From positions 1 to 63,332 of the forward strand of contig UQHB01000013.1 of assembly GCA_900540735.1 (NCBI GenBank): a DNA stretch of 63,332 nucleotides. Reading direction: 5' to 3'. Position 1 is the stretch's first letter; each line of letters opens with the position of its first letter. The DNA is from an uncultured Megasphaera sp. (GTDB lineage Bacteria; Bacillota; Negativicutes; Veillonellales; Megasphaeraceae). Below the pieces are notes generated by a model that saw only the letters and a list, made by a program, of their open reading frames with translations, was not told where the DNA came from and ran no database searches. The position numbers were made by a program, and so were the translations under genes. Positions 49,488 to 58,549 of the stretch are shown in pieces.

Positions 49488-50906
49488 CTATTCTCCTTTC
49501 AGAGTTTTGGCCTTTTCATATGCTTCTTGAATGTCACCGACCATGTAGAATGCCTGTTCCGGCATGTCATCGCATTTACCGGAAAGGATTTCCTTAAAGC
49601 CTGCAAGCGTATCTTTGAGCGGTACATACCGGCCTTGCTGGCCTGTGAACTGTTCTGCTACGAAGAACGGCTGGCTGAGGAAACGCTGGATCTTACGAGC
49701 CCGGGCAACGGTGAGTTTATCTTCTTCAGACAATTCATCAATACCGAGGATAGCGATAATATCCTGCAAGTCATTGTATTTCTGGAGGATTTCCTGTACT
49801 TGACGGGCAACGGTGTAGTGTTCCTGACCTAAGAGGTGCGGGTCGAGGATACGCGATGTCGAATCAAGGGGGTCAACGGCCGGATAAATACCGAGTTCGG
49901 CAATCTGACGGGACAATACTGTCGTCGCATCCAAATGGGCGAAGGTTGCTGCCGGAGCCGGGTCAGTCAAGTCATCGGCAGGGACATAGACGGCCTGTAC
50001 AGACGTAATAGACCCGTTTTTCGTAGATGTAATACGTTCCTGCAAGGCACCGACGTCCGTACCAAGGGTCGGCTGATAGCCAACGGCAGACGGAATACGG
50101 CCTAAGAGGGCCGATACTTCAGAACCAGCCTGAATGAAACGGAAGATGTTATCAATGAAGAGCAATACGTCCTGATGGGCTTTATCACGGAAGTATTCTG
50201 CCATCGTCAGGCCTGTGAGGGCAACGCGCATACGCGCTCCAGGCGGTTCATTCATCTGGCCGTATACCAAGGCTGTCTTGTTAATAACGCCAGATTCTTT
50301 CATTTCATTCCAAAGGTCGTTCCCTTCACGCGTACGTTCACCAACGCCGGTGAAGACGGAGTAACCACCGTGTTCCGTTGCGACGTTATGAATCAATTCC
50401 ATGATGAGGACGGTTTTACCAACACCAGCACCGCCGAACAACCCAATCTTACCGCCTTTTACGTACGGTGCGATGAGGTCGACGACTTTGATACCTGTTT
50501 CGAGGATTTCTGTTTCCGGAGACTGGTCTTCAAATTTTGGAGCTGGACGATGGATAGGCCAATATTCATCAGCCTTTACTTCTTTATCTACTTTATCTAC
50601 GGTTTTGCCGAGGACGTTGAAAATACGCCCTAAGACGCCTTCGCCTACAGGAACCTGAATGGATTTACCTGTATCTTCAGCATCCATGCCACGGACAAGA
50701 CCGTCAGTAGAACTCATGGCAACGCAGCGAACGACATCGTCGCCTAATTGCTGCATGACTTCTGCTACTAAGTCAATATCCTGGTCACCGCTTCCACCTG
50801 TAATGTGGAGGGCGTTGTAAATGAAGGGCAGCTCTTTTTCAGAACTGAACCGAACGTCGACAACCGGCCCGATGACCTGGACAACTTTCCCTATATTCTT
50901 GCTCAT
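49488..50906 (-). CDS. atpD: ATP synthase F1 subunit beta
   Basis: 472 residues, the catalytic subunit. P-loop GGAGVGKT, then GVGERTREGNDLW, LLFIDNIFRF and the DELSEEDKLTVARARKIQRFLSQPF C-terminal segment are all intact. It synthesises or hydrolyses ATP at the alpha-beta interfaces. Confidence 0.99.
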   Translation of the reverse strand: MSKNIGKVVQVIGPVVDVRFSSEKELPFIYNALHITGGSGDQDIDLVAEVMQQLGDDVVRCVAMSSTDGLVRGMDAEDTGKSIQVPVGEGVLGRIFNVLGKTVDKVDKEVKADEYWPIHRPAPKFEDQSPETEILETGIKVVDLIAPYVKGGKIGLFGGAGVGKTVLIMELIHNVATEHGGYSVFTGVGERTREGNDLWNEMKESGVINKTALVYGQMNEPPGARMRVALTGLTMAEYFRDKAHQDVLLFIDNIFRFIQAGSEVSALLGRIPSAVGYQPTLGTDVGALQERITSTKNGSITSVQAVYVPADDLTDPAPAATFAHLDATTVLSRQIAELGIYPAVDPLDSTSRILDPHLLGQEHYTVARQVQEILQKYNDLQDIIAILGIDELSEEDKLTVARARKIQRFLSQPFFVAEQFTGQQGRYVPLKDTLAGFKEILSGKCDDMPEQAFYMVGDIQEAYEKAKTLKGE

Positions 50907-50948
50907 GAAGAGGCTCTCCTCTCTGCTATAAATTTTCTTGAGTGCCTA

Positions 50949-51809
50949 TTACTGCAACGCATTGGCACCGCTGACAATTTCCGTCAATTCATTTGTAATA
51001 CCTGCCTGACGGACTTTGTTGTAATGGACAGTCAGTTTATCGATAAGTTCACCGGCATTATCCGTAGCCGACGTCATAGCCGTCATACGGGAGCCCAGTT
51101 CACTGGCTGCTGACTGCAGCAGGCTGTTATAGATAAACAGGTCCAAATATTGCGGCAAGAGCGTATTGAGGACGTTTTGCGCAGTCGGGACGAAGATATA
51201 TTCTTCCTTCGGGCCTGTTGCTTCTGCTTTCGTATCGTGCGAAATAGGAAGCAGTTTTTCCATTTTCAATTCTTGCGATAAAGCCGATTTGAAATGGGTA
51301 TAAATGACATAGACTTCATCATACGCCCCGTCAAGGAATCCCTTAACGGCTGCTCTGGCGAGTCGCTGCGCATGGACGAACTGGGGCTTATCTGAATAGC
51401 CGCCCCAATGTTCTTCCGGCGTAATATGAAGGGCTTTTAAATATTCCGTTGGTTTCTTACCGGATACAATCAGATACGAATCGTTACGGGATTTGTTGCG
51501 AAGTACGTTGACCATCGCTTTGTTGACGTTGGAGTTATACGCCCCAGCTAGGCCCTTATCAGAACCGATAACGACATAGCACGTCTTTTTCACAGGCCGT
51601 ACTTCAAATAACGGACTGGGGCTATCAGACGAAGCAGCTGCTAAGCGTCTGAGCATCCCTTCCATTTTCGACGTAAACGGAGCCGTAGCTAACGCCCGTT
51701 CTTCTGCGTGACGCAAGCGTACAGACGAGACCATTTTCATGGCTTTCGTAATCTGCTGTGTATTTTTGACGGATTTTATCCGCCGATTAATCTCGCGTGC
51801 ACTCGCCAT
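50949..51809 (-). CDS. atpG: ATP synthase F1 subunit gamma
   Basis: 286 residues, normal length. It has the N-terminal coiled-coil helix (REINRRIKSVKNTQQITKAMKMVS), the GSDKGLAGAYN motif and the C-terminal helix with LGSRMTAMTSATDNA. It is the central rotor shaft. Confidence 0.98.
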   Translation of the reverse strand: MASAREINRRIKSVKNTQQITKAMKMVSSVRLRHAEERALATAPFTSKMEGMLRRLAAASSDSPSPLFEVRPVKKTCYVVIGSDKGLAGAYNSNVNKAMVNVLRNKSRNDSYLIVSGKKPTEYLKALHITPEEHWGGYSDKPQFVHAQRLARAAVKGFLDGAYDEVYVIYTHFKSALSQELKMEKLLPISHDTKAEATGPKEEYIFVPTAQNVLNTLLPQYLDLFIYNSLLQSAASELGSRMTAMTSATDNAGELIDKLTVHYNKVRQAGITNELTEIVSGANALQ

Positions 51810-51812
51810 GGG

Positions 51813-53348
51813 CTATTCCTCCTCTTTGACTAATTCGTGAGTAGCACCGTACTGCTTCGTGTACTCACCAACAGCCTTTTGGAGGACCTTTTCATCTTCT
51901 GGAGAAAGAACTTTCTGTTCTTCGATGTGTTGACCCACTTCAGGATAGTTTGTATGCATGAATTTGACGAATCCATCTTCAAATTCCGGTACTTCGTGAA
52001 CTTGAACAGGCATTAAGTAGCCTTTGACGGCTAAATAAATCTGCATCGTCTGATCTGCTACAGACATTGGCTGATACTGCGGCTGAATCAGCATCTGCAT
52101 CGTCCGTTCGCCGCGGTCGATTTGGGCTTTCGTATTCTTATCGAGGTCCGAACCGAATTGGGCGAAGGCTGCCAGTTCACGATACTGAGCGAGGTCCAAA
52201 CGGAGGGTACCGGCAATCTTCTTAATCGCTTTCGTCTGAGCAGAACCACCAACACGGGAAACCGAAAGGCCGACGTTAATAGCCGGGCGGACACCGGAGT
52301 TGAACAGTTCTGTTTCGAGGAAAATCTGGCCGTCTGTAATGGAAATGACGTTCGTCGGAATGTATGCCGAAAGGTCACCTGCTAAGGTTTCGATAATCGG
52401 CAAGGCCGTAATGGAACCGCCGCCTAATTCATCGTTTAATTTAGCAGCCCGTTCGAGCAGACGGGAGTGTAAGTAGAATACGTCGCCAGGGTATGCTTCA
52501 CGTCCTGGTGGACGACGGAGAAGCAAACTCATTGCGCGGTATGCCTGTGCGTGTTTGGACAAATCATCATATACACAGAGGACATCTTTGCCTTTATGCA
52601 TGAAGTATTCACCCATGGCAACACCGGCATACGGTGCTAAGTATTGGAGTGGCGCACCGTCAGAAGCCGTAGCGGCAACGACGATAGAGTATTTCATGGC
52701 GTCATGTTCTTCGAGGGTACGAACGACACGGGCAACAGTCGATGCTTTCTGGCCAATAGCGACGTAGACACAAATAACGCCTGTGTCTTTTTGGTTCAAA
52801 ATCGTATCGATAGCAATAGCGGTCTTACCAGTACCACGGTCGCCAATGATTAATTCACGCTGGCCCCGGCCAATCGGAACCATCGAGTCAATTGCTTTTA
52901 ACCCTGTCTGGAGCGGCTGCTTAACCGGCTGGCGGTCAGCAATCCCAGGAGCCGGTGTTTCAACGAGACGAGTTTCCGTCGTCTGAATCGGTCCTTTGCC
53001 GTCAATAGGCGCACCTAAGGGGTTGACAACGCGGCCAATGAGGGCTTCCCCAACAGGAACACTCATAACGCGGCCTGTCCGGCGGACTGTATCCCCTTCT
53101 TTGATGACCGAGTCATCGCCGAGAAGTACAGCACCGACGTTGTCTTCTTCGAGGTTTAATGCCAAGCCATATACACCGTGAGGCAATTCCAATAATTCCC
53201 CGGACATGGCTTTATCCAAACCGTAAATGTGGGCAATGCCGTCCCCGACTTCCAGGACTGTGCCGACATCGTCGACATTCATTTCCACATTGTAGTCTTC
53301 GATTTGTTTTTTAATTATAGCCGTTATTTCTTCTGGCTTCATCTTCAT
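51813..53348 (-). CDS. atpA: ATP synthase F1 subunit alpha
   Basis: 511 residues, the non-catalytic nucleotide-binding subunit. Its P-loop reads GDRGTGKTA where most bacterial alpha subunits have GDRQTGKTA. The arginine-finger region (INVGLSVSRVGGSAQ) and VCVYDDLSKHAQAYR-like segment are normal. Its start overlaps the atpH stop by 4 bp. Confidence 0.98.
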   Translation of the reverse strand: MKMKPEEITAIIKKQIEDYNVEMNVDDVGTVLEVGDGIAHIYGLDKAMSGELLELPHGVYGLALNLEEDNVGAVLLGDDSVIKEGDTVRRTGRVMSVPVGEALIGRVVNPLGAPIDGKGPIQTTETRLVETPAPGIADRQPVKQPLQTGLKAIDSMVPIGRGQRELIIGDRGTGKTAIAIDTILNQKDTGVICVYVAIGQKASTVARVVRTLEEHDAMKYSIVVAATASDGAPLQYLAPYAGVAMGEYFMHKGKDVLCVYDDLSKHAQAYRAMSLLLRRPPGREAYPGDVFYLHSRLLERAAKLNDELGGGSITALPIIETLAGDLSAYIPTNVISITDGQIFLETELFNSGVRPAINVGLSVSRVGGSAQTKAIKKIAGTLRLDLAQYRELAAFAQFGSDLDKNTKAQIDRGERTMQMLIQPQYQPMSVADQTMQIYLAVKGYLMPVQVHEVPEFEDGFVKFMHTNYPEVGQHIEEQKVLSPEDEKVLQKAVGEYTKQYGATHELVKEEE

Positions 53349-53914
53349 TGTTTGTCCGTCACCTCATTTACTACATCCGACTGGAGCAGTGCATATTGCA
53401 TATCCTGCAACTGCCGTAACAAACTACCGTCAATGAGACGGTCTCCAATGCGGACTACGATACCGCCAATAATAGACGGGTCAATATCGTACAACGGTTC
53501 GATTTTCTTACCTGTTGTACGTTCTAAGGCAGCAACTAAGTCTTTTTCTTCGTCCTTCGTGAGCGGTTTGACTACGCGAATCTTGGCGACTTCAATATGC
53601 TGCGCTTGACGAGCCAATTTGATAAAGCTGTCAATGGCTTCGGTAATAGCTATTTCGCGCTTTCTGTCGACCATGACGAATAAAAACTGCAAGACTAACG
53701 GTTCGACGCTGCCTGCAAAGATTTCTTTTAATGCAGCTTTTTTCGACGCTGCCGGGATGAGCGGCGAACCCATGAACTTTTTCAGTTCCGGATTCTGTAC
53801 GAACGTATCCCGTACGTCTTTTAACTGTTTTCCAAAATCGTCCAGCTTGTGTTGTTCCTTTGCAATGTCAAACATTGCCTGGCTGTATTTGCTGTAAATG
53901 ACTTCAGGAACCAT
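53345..53914 (-). CDS. atpH: ATP synthase F1 subunit delta
   Basis: 189 residues with the OSCP fold: the helical N-terminal domain begins YSKYSQAMFDIAKEQ and the C-terminal stretch is GKKIEPLYDIDPSIIGGIVVRIGDRLIDGSL. It joins F1 to the peripheral stalk. Confidence 0.97.
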   Translation of the reverse strand: MVPEVIYSKYSQAMFDIAKEQHKLDDFGKQLKDVRDTFVQNPELKKFMGSPLIPAASKKAALKEIFAGSVEPLVLQFLFVMVDRKREIAITEAIDSFIKLARQAQHIEVAKIRVVKPLTKDEEKDLVAALERTTGKKIEPLYDIDPSIIGGIVVRIGDRLIDGSLLRQLQDMQYALLQSDVVNEVTDKQ

Positions 53915-53917
53915 CTA

Positions 53918-54415
53918 TTAGTTCCCTTTCGCCTGTTTGGCATCCAGTTTTTGAATGCAGTCTGCGACGAGTTTTGCGTTCATGTCATTGTCCATGTTCT
54001 TTTGAAGAAGTTTTTCTGCCACAGCCATAGACAGAGTGACGACTTCATTACGCATTTGTTTAATCGCAGCTTCCCGTTCGTTTTTGATTTCGGCCTGGGC
54101 TACTTGTTTTTCCCGGTCGATTTGCGCACGGATAGCGTCTAACTGGGCCTGTGCTTCTTTATCTGCTTGTTTTACAGCTTTGTCAATAATAGCTTGTGCT
54201 TCTGCCCGGGCGTTTTGCATCTGTGTTTCATAGTCTGCTTTGAGCTTTGCAGCTTCTTCCCGGTCTTTGGCAGCCGAATCTAAATCGGATGCAATCTTTT
54301 CGCGTCGATCTGCCAGTGTTTTGAGCAATGGTTTATACGCAAAATGAGCTAAAATGGCAACGAGGACAACAAAGTTGATGATTTGGAAAATCAAGGTACC
54401 ATTTATACTAACCAA
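53918..54415 (-). CDS. atpF: ATP synthase F0 subunit b
   Basis: 165 residues: one N-terminal membrane helix (LIFQIINFVVLVAILAHFAY) followed by a long charged coiled coil, the peripheral stalk. Only one b-type subunit is present, as in non-photosynthetic bacteria. Confidence 0.97.
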   Translation of the reverse strand: MVSINGTLIFQIINFVVLVAILAHFAYKPLLKTLADRREKIASDLDSAAKDREEAAKLKADYETQMQNARAEAQAIIDKAVKQADKEAQAQLDAIRAQIDREKQVAQAEIKNEREAAIKQMRNEVVTLSMAVAEKLLQKNMDNDMNAKLVADCIQKLDAKQAKGN

Positions 54416-54461
54416 TCGAATTCCCTCCTCGGCTGTGCTAACTTACGATACAGCCTGACGA

Positions 54462-54719
54462 TTACAGCATGCTGGCAAACGGATTGGCGAAGACCAATAC
54501 GATGGCGATGACGGCTGCGATAATCGGCATGGATTCGATTAAGCCGATAGAAATAAGCATGTTGACTAAGAGTTTGCCGCCCATTTCCGGCTGACGAGCT
54601 GTACCTTCGAGCATTTTCGAAGAAGCGAGACCATCACCGATAGCAGCGCCAAGAGCTGCAAGACCAATACCTAAGCAGGCACCAAATGCCGATAATGCTA
54701 ATACGATTGCTTTTTCCAT
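54462..54719 (-). CDS. atpE: ATP synthase F0 subunit c, apparent two-carboxylate type
   Basis: 85 residues, a two-helix hairpin with the polar loop RQPE. The ion-binding Glu in helix 2 lies in GLIESMPII and is followed by Ser. In helix 1 the motif AIGDGLASS places an Asp where Na+-type subunits have Gln (GIGQG), Fusobacterium has Glu (GIGEG) and E. coli has Ile28. A carboxylate in both helices plus Ser is suggestive of a two-carboxylate, possibly Na+-coupled, rotor; ion specificity is inference. Confidence 0.97.
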   Translation of the reverse strand: MEKAIVLALSAFGACLGIGLAALGAAIGDGLASSKMLEGTARQPEMGGKLLVNMLISIGLIESMPIIAAVIAIVLVFANPFASML

Positions 54720-54766
54720 AATTAAAGACCTCCTAATTGTAAATAGGTAATGTTGACATACGATTT

Positions 54767-55438
54767 TTAATCATCCTGCATAGACGGAGCTAAGTAAGAT
54801 GTCGTCAAAATCGTAAAGATGAATGCCTGAATGAGACCGATAACTAAGCTGAATAAGAGCCAAATCATAGGAACTGCAACAGGCACGAGGAAGTACAACA
54901 CTTCCATCAGGATTTCACCAGCCAGGATATTGCCAAAGAGACGAAAGGCAAGCGTCAACGGTTTGGTAATTTCTTCCATCAAGTTGATGATAACAAAGGG
55001 GACAAAGGGTTTAAAGAAATGTTTAAAATGATGCTTAAACCCCTGGTTCTTCAAGGCCATGAAATGGACCATAAAGGAAGAAACCAGTGCCAAGGCCACA
55101 GTCGTATTCAAATCATTCGTCGGTGACGAAAGCAGATGTGGAGATGGTAATAACCCGAGTTCATTGGCAAAGAGAATAAAGAGGAACATGGTCAGGAGCA
55201 CAGAAATAACTTGGTTGTACTTTGGCCCAAGGGTTGCCTTGAATTGATCCAAAAGCACTTCGATGACCATTTCCATCCCATTTTGTAGGCCCGATGGAAC
55301 CATAGCATGTTTACGCGTTGCCAGTACGGTTACAATAATGACCAATGCCGCTACGATCCATGTCATGAAAATCGTATCCATGTTCACATCCATACCAAAG
55401 ATTTGCACAATGAAGTGATGTCCTGCATGTAAATCCAT
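54767..55438 (-). CDS. atpB: ATP synthase F0 subunit a
   Basis: 223 residues with five or six helices. The essential Arg lies in LAFRLFGNILAGEI, and the last helix has FSLVIGLIQAFIFTILTTSYL. It forms the ion half-channels facing the c-ring. Confidence 0.97.
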   Translation of the reverse strand: MDLHAGHHFIVQIFGMDVNMDTIFMTWIVAALVIIVTVLATRKHAMVPSGLQNGMEMVIEVLLDQFKATLGPKYNQVISVLLTMFLFILFANELGLLPSPHLLSSPTNDLNTTVALALVSSFMVHFMALKNQGFKHHFKHFFKPFVPFVIINLMEEITKPLTLAFRLFGNILAGEILMEVLYFLVPVAVPMIWLLFSLVIGLIQAFIFTILTTSYLAPSMQDD

Positions 55439-55441
55439 ACG

Positions 55442-55837
55442 CTATTTCTCCTTTCTCCGCCTTTTCCGAATGTACCGATAGACGAAGTCCACGAGAATGA
55501 TGACGCGATATGTAAAAATCCCTGCAATAGCACTGCCTAAATGAATAGACGGAAATTGCAAGATCACAATAAAGGCCAGCATAATCATGAGGAGCCGAAA
55601 GACAGCTCCGCCCCGTACAAACAGTACGACTCGTTCCGGTGGTAAATGTAAGGCCCGCAAGCAGCGGCTGCTCATCATGATAAAATACACGATGTTCAGC
55701 GCATTGCCTACTAGCCAACCACTGATGAGGTTCCCCCATCCTCCGATGAAGAGAATGGCTGTAACCACACAGGTGAGGCCGATGAGCTGTTGCACCGTCC
55801 GTTTCACATACGTCGTAAACTCTGTTAAATCAGTCAT
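55442..55837 (-). CDS. atpI: ATP synthase subunit I-like membrane protein
   Basis: 131 residues from the ATG at 55837 (AAAGGA seven bases upstream), overlapping the atpZ-like gene's end. Four hydrophobic helices. It matches the small AtpI/subunit I proteins found at the head of F-ATPase operons, thought to assist c-ring assembly. Sequence conservation in this family is low, so position carries much of the call. Confidence 0.85.
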   Translation of the reverse strand: MTDLTEFTTYVKRTVQQLIGLTCVVTAILFIGGWGNLISGWLVGNALNIVYFIMMSSRCLRALHLPPERVVLFVRGGAVFRLLMIMLAFIVILQFPSIHLGSAIAGIFTYRVIILVDFVYRYIRKRRRKEK

Positions 55838-56117
55838 TACCGATTCCTTTCCCGTCATGTGGCGACCGGTTCAGTGCCAGTACTTTCTTAAACAACGACC
55901 AGAATCCGGCCACTGCGCCTAAGAGAGAACAACTAATCAGTCCCCACGGGGAGGTGGAAAAAAAACTATCTACATAATGACCAATACAAACACCGACGAG
56001 TAACGAAACGAACAAGGTAAAGCCCAGGGAGCCAGCAATGACAACTACATCAAGGAGTTGCCTAGGATTCAATTTGTCATCATGACCTGGGGTGTGGTGT
56101 CTTTTTTGTTCTTTCAT
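55830..56117 (-). CDS. atpZ: AtpZ/AtpI family protein
   Basis: 95 residues from the ATG at 56117 (AGGTG upstream). Two helices with the family's SLGFTLFVSLLVGVCIGHYVDSFF and PWGLISCSLLGAVAGFWSLF. AtpZ proteins sit first in F-ATPase operons and, with AtpI, are linked to divalent-cation transport or rotor assembly. Confidence 0.85.
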   Translation of the reverse strand: MKEQKRHHTPGHDDKLNPRQLLDVVVIAGSLGFTLFVSLLVGVCIGHYVDSFFSTSPWGLISCSLLGAVAGFWSLFKKVLALNRSPHDGKGIGND

Positions 56118-56200
56118 AAGGCACACCTACTTTATATGACGACGTACATAGCAACTGCGATGTATCACAAAATGTAATAGAAGTCGTAGTTACTACAGCT

Positions 56201-56229
56201 ATATTAGCATAGGTGAAAACTAAAATCAA
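56201..56229 (-). promoter_or_regulatory. ATP synthase operon promoter
   Basis: TTGATT (56224-56229) and TAATAT (56201-56206) on the minus strand, 17 bp apart, ~85 bp before atpZ. The -35 overlaps an AT-only inverted repeat, AAAACTAAAAT / ATTTTAGTTTT (56217-56243), that may be the wecB terminator or an operator. Confidence 0.6.
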
Positions 56230-56286
56230 TATTTTAGTTTTGTCAAGTTTTTTATTAAATTATCGTTGCAAAATTTGCAATTACTT

Positions 56287-57435
56287 CTAAGGAAGTTTGA
56301 ATTCCTCTGGTTTTTCTCCATTTTCGAAATGATGTAAAATGGCTTTTACAATTCGCTGCGACGCCTTGCCATCTCCATAGGGATTGACAGCATTGCTCAT
56401 CTGGTCGTACGCTGCTGTATCAGTCAATAACCGCTTCGTTTCGTTGTATACGACGTCGCGGTTTGTGCCGATTAAGCGCACCGTACCGGCAGCGACAGCT
56501 TCAGGCCGTTCGGTCGTGTTGCGCAAGACGAGGACTGGTTTCCCTAGGGATGGAGCTTCTTCTTGGATACCACCAGAGTCGGTCAGCACTAAATAGCAGC
56601 GGCTCATTAAGTTCGCAAAAGGTTCGTAGTCCATGGGGTCGATTAAATGAATGCGGTCTACACCGGCTAATTCTTCTTCGACGACTTTGCGGACCAAGGG
56701 GTTGCGATGGACTGGGAAGACGATTTCCGTATCAGGCACTTCTTCAATGATCTGCCGCAAAGCTTTGTAAATATGGCGCATAGGCTCACCTAAGTTTTCG
56801 CGGCGGTGCGTCGTCAGTAAAATGACGCGGTGATTCGTAAAATCGACACCGTCTAAAGCGTGCTTGCCAAAGTCAAAGTCGCCATTGACGGTCTGCATGA
56901 GCGCATCAATGACCGTATTCCCTGTAATATAGATATGGTCTTCAGCCACATTTTCTTTGAGCAAATTGCTCTTAGCCGTCGCAGTTGGCGCAAAATGGAC
57001 AGCGGCAATGGAGCCCGTCAATTTACGGTTCATTTCTTCTGGGAACGGCGAATAAATATTGCCTGTCCGCAGGCCTGCTTCGACATGGCCTACAGGAATT
57101 TGCTGGTAATACGAAGCCAATGCACCGGCAAAGGTCGTCGTCGTATCACCGTGGACGAGGACGATATCAGGCTTTTCCTTCTCCAACACGTCTTTCAGGC
57201 CTAAGAGAGACCGCGTCGTAATATCGTACAAGGTCTGGCCCTTAGCCATAATATCTAAGTCATAATCCGGCGTAATGTGGAATAACTCGAGTACTTGGTC
57301 GAGCATCTGCCGGTGCTGGGCTGTAACGGCAACAATCGTCTGAATCTGGTCGCTATGGTGCTTTAGTTCCAGAACTACCGGAGCCATTTTAATCGCTTCC
57401 GGCCGTGTGCCGAAGACAGTCATCACTTTTATCAT
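56287..57435 (-). CDS. wecB: UDP-N-acetylglucosamine 2-epimerase (non-hydrolysing)
   Basis: 382 residues from the ATG at 57435, eight bases after GGAGG; the longer frame to 57471 overlaps the upstream stop and lacks a ribosome site. Motifs: FGTRPEAIKMAPVV, HVEAGLRTGN, TTHRRENLG, HRNP, LTDSGGIQEEAPSLGKPVLVLR. It interconverts UDP-GlcNAc and UDP-ManNAc for surface polysaccharide. It follows the WecA/TagO-type transferase, consistent with envelope glycan synthesis. Confidence 0.96.
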   Translation of the reverse strand: MIKVMTVFGTRPEAIKMAPVVLELKHHSDQIQTIVAVTAQHRQMLDQVLELFHITPDYDLDIMAKGQTLYDITTRSLLGLKDVLEKEKPDIVLVHGDTTTTFAGALASYYQQIPVGHVEAGLRTGNIYSPFPEEMNRKLTGSIAAVHFAPTATAKSNLLKENVAEDHIYITGNTVIDALMQTVNGDFDFGKHALDGVDFTNHRVILLTTHRRENLGEPMRHIYKALRQIIEEVPDTEIVFPVHRNPLVRKVVEEELAGVDRIHLIDPMDYEPFANLMSRCYLVLTDSGGIQEEAPSLGKPVLVLRNTTERPEAVAAGTVRLIGTNRDVVYNETKRLLTDTAAYDQMSNAVNPYGDGKASQRIVKAILHHFENGEKPEEFKLP

Positions 57436-57458
57436 ACAAACGCCTCCTAAATGAAAAA

Positions 57459-57492
57459 TAATACTACCCACTAATCGTGTTTGTGGGTAGTA
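57459..57492 (-). terminator. Hairpin between the WecA-type transferase and wecB
   Basis: ATACTACCCAC / GTGGGTAGTAT encloses the stop codon of the upstream gene. It is followed on the minus strand by a T-rich stretch, so it may reduce read-through into wecB. Confidence 0.65.
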
Positions 57493-58511
57493 TCAGGGGT
57501 TGTTTTGCGCAAAATACCAATCCGTTTGGCTGAATAAATAATAATCGCCAAGACGATGAGAACCGTAACAATACCAGTGGCATAATTTACACTTGCCACA
57601 AACATAGCGACTAAGCCTAAGACGAGGCTGACGCAGTACATGGTTAATACAGCTTGTTTTTGAGATAACCCTAAGGCTAATAAGCGGTGATGCAAATGCC
57701 CTTTATCAGGTTTAAAAATAGGCACACCACTCATGCGGCGGCGAATAATGGCAAAGGTCGTATCTAAAATCGGTAAGCCTAAGGCAATGACCGGCACAAC
57801 GAGAGCTACAGTAGCCGCTGTTTTCACGAGGCCTAAGACGGCAACAACAGCCATCGTATAGCCAAGGAGCATACTCCCTGTATCGCCCATGAAAATCTTC
57901 GCAGGATTAAAATTGTATTGTAAGAACCCAAGGGCTGCACCAGCCATGGCCAAAATAATCATAGCCGGTACATATTGGTTCATCGTATAGGCCAAGATGA
58001 ACATGAACACAGACGCAATGAACGATACGCCTGCAGCAAGGCCATCTAAACCATCGATCAAATTGACTGTATTCGTAAAACTAATAATCCAGAAAATCGT
58101 AATCGGAACGGCAATGATTTCCGGTAAGACAATGAGCGTCCCAAAGGGATTGGTGAGCCATTCGATTTGGATGCCAAAGGCTACTGGAATAGCTGCAGCA
58201 ATAATCTGGCCTACTAATTTGACGCGCGCCGGAATATTGCAAATATCATCCCAAATCCCTAGCGCCACGATGGCTGTACAACCGATGAGAAACCCCACCA
58301 TATGATGATGAATTGGTACGGCATAGAGGACGGCTGCCATAAAGCCTAAGTAAATGGCCAGCCCTCCCAGCCGCGGTATAATATGAGTATGTACCTTTCG
58401 TGCATTCGGTTTATCAATGGCACCGACTTTAAAGGCTAATTTTTTGACCCCTGGTGTCAAGACATACGCGACAATTAACGCTATCGCAAAGGGTACAACA
58501 TATTCAAGCAC
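57471..58511 (-). CDS. Undecaprenyl-phosphate GlcNAc-1-phosphate transferase (WecA/TagO family)
   Basis: A 346-residue polytopic enzyme of the MraY/WecA superfamily with about ten helices. Motifs: RKVHTHIIPRLGGLAIYLGF, NTVNLIDGLDGLAAG (catalytic Asp), FMGDTGSMLLGY and the cytoplasmic DKGHLHHRLLALG. It starts lipid-linked envelope glycans by transferring GlcNAc-1-P to undecaprenyl phosphate. Confidence 0.93.
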   Translation of the reverse strand: MLEYVVPFAIALIVAYVLTPGVKKLAFKVGAIDKPNARKVHTHIIPRLGGLAIYLGFMAAVLYAVPIHHHMVGFLIGCTAIVALGIWDDICNIPARVKLVGQIIAAAIPVAFGIQIEWLTNPFGTLIVLPEIIAVPITIFWIISFTNTVNLIDGLDGLAAGVSFIASVFMFILAYTMNQYVPAMIILAMAGAALGFLQYNFNPAKIFMGDTGSMLLGYTMAVVAVLGLVKTAATVALVVPVIALGLPILDTTFAIIRRRMSGVPIFKPDKGHLHHRLLALGLSQKQAVLTMYCVSLVLGLVAMFVASVNYATGIVTVLIVLAIIIYSAKRIGILRKTTPDTTHKHD

Positions 58512-58549
58512 AAAACCCGCCTACTTTCCAAAAGATTCTACTCCCTGCC

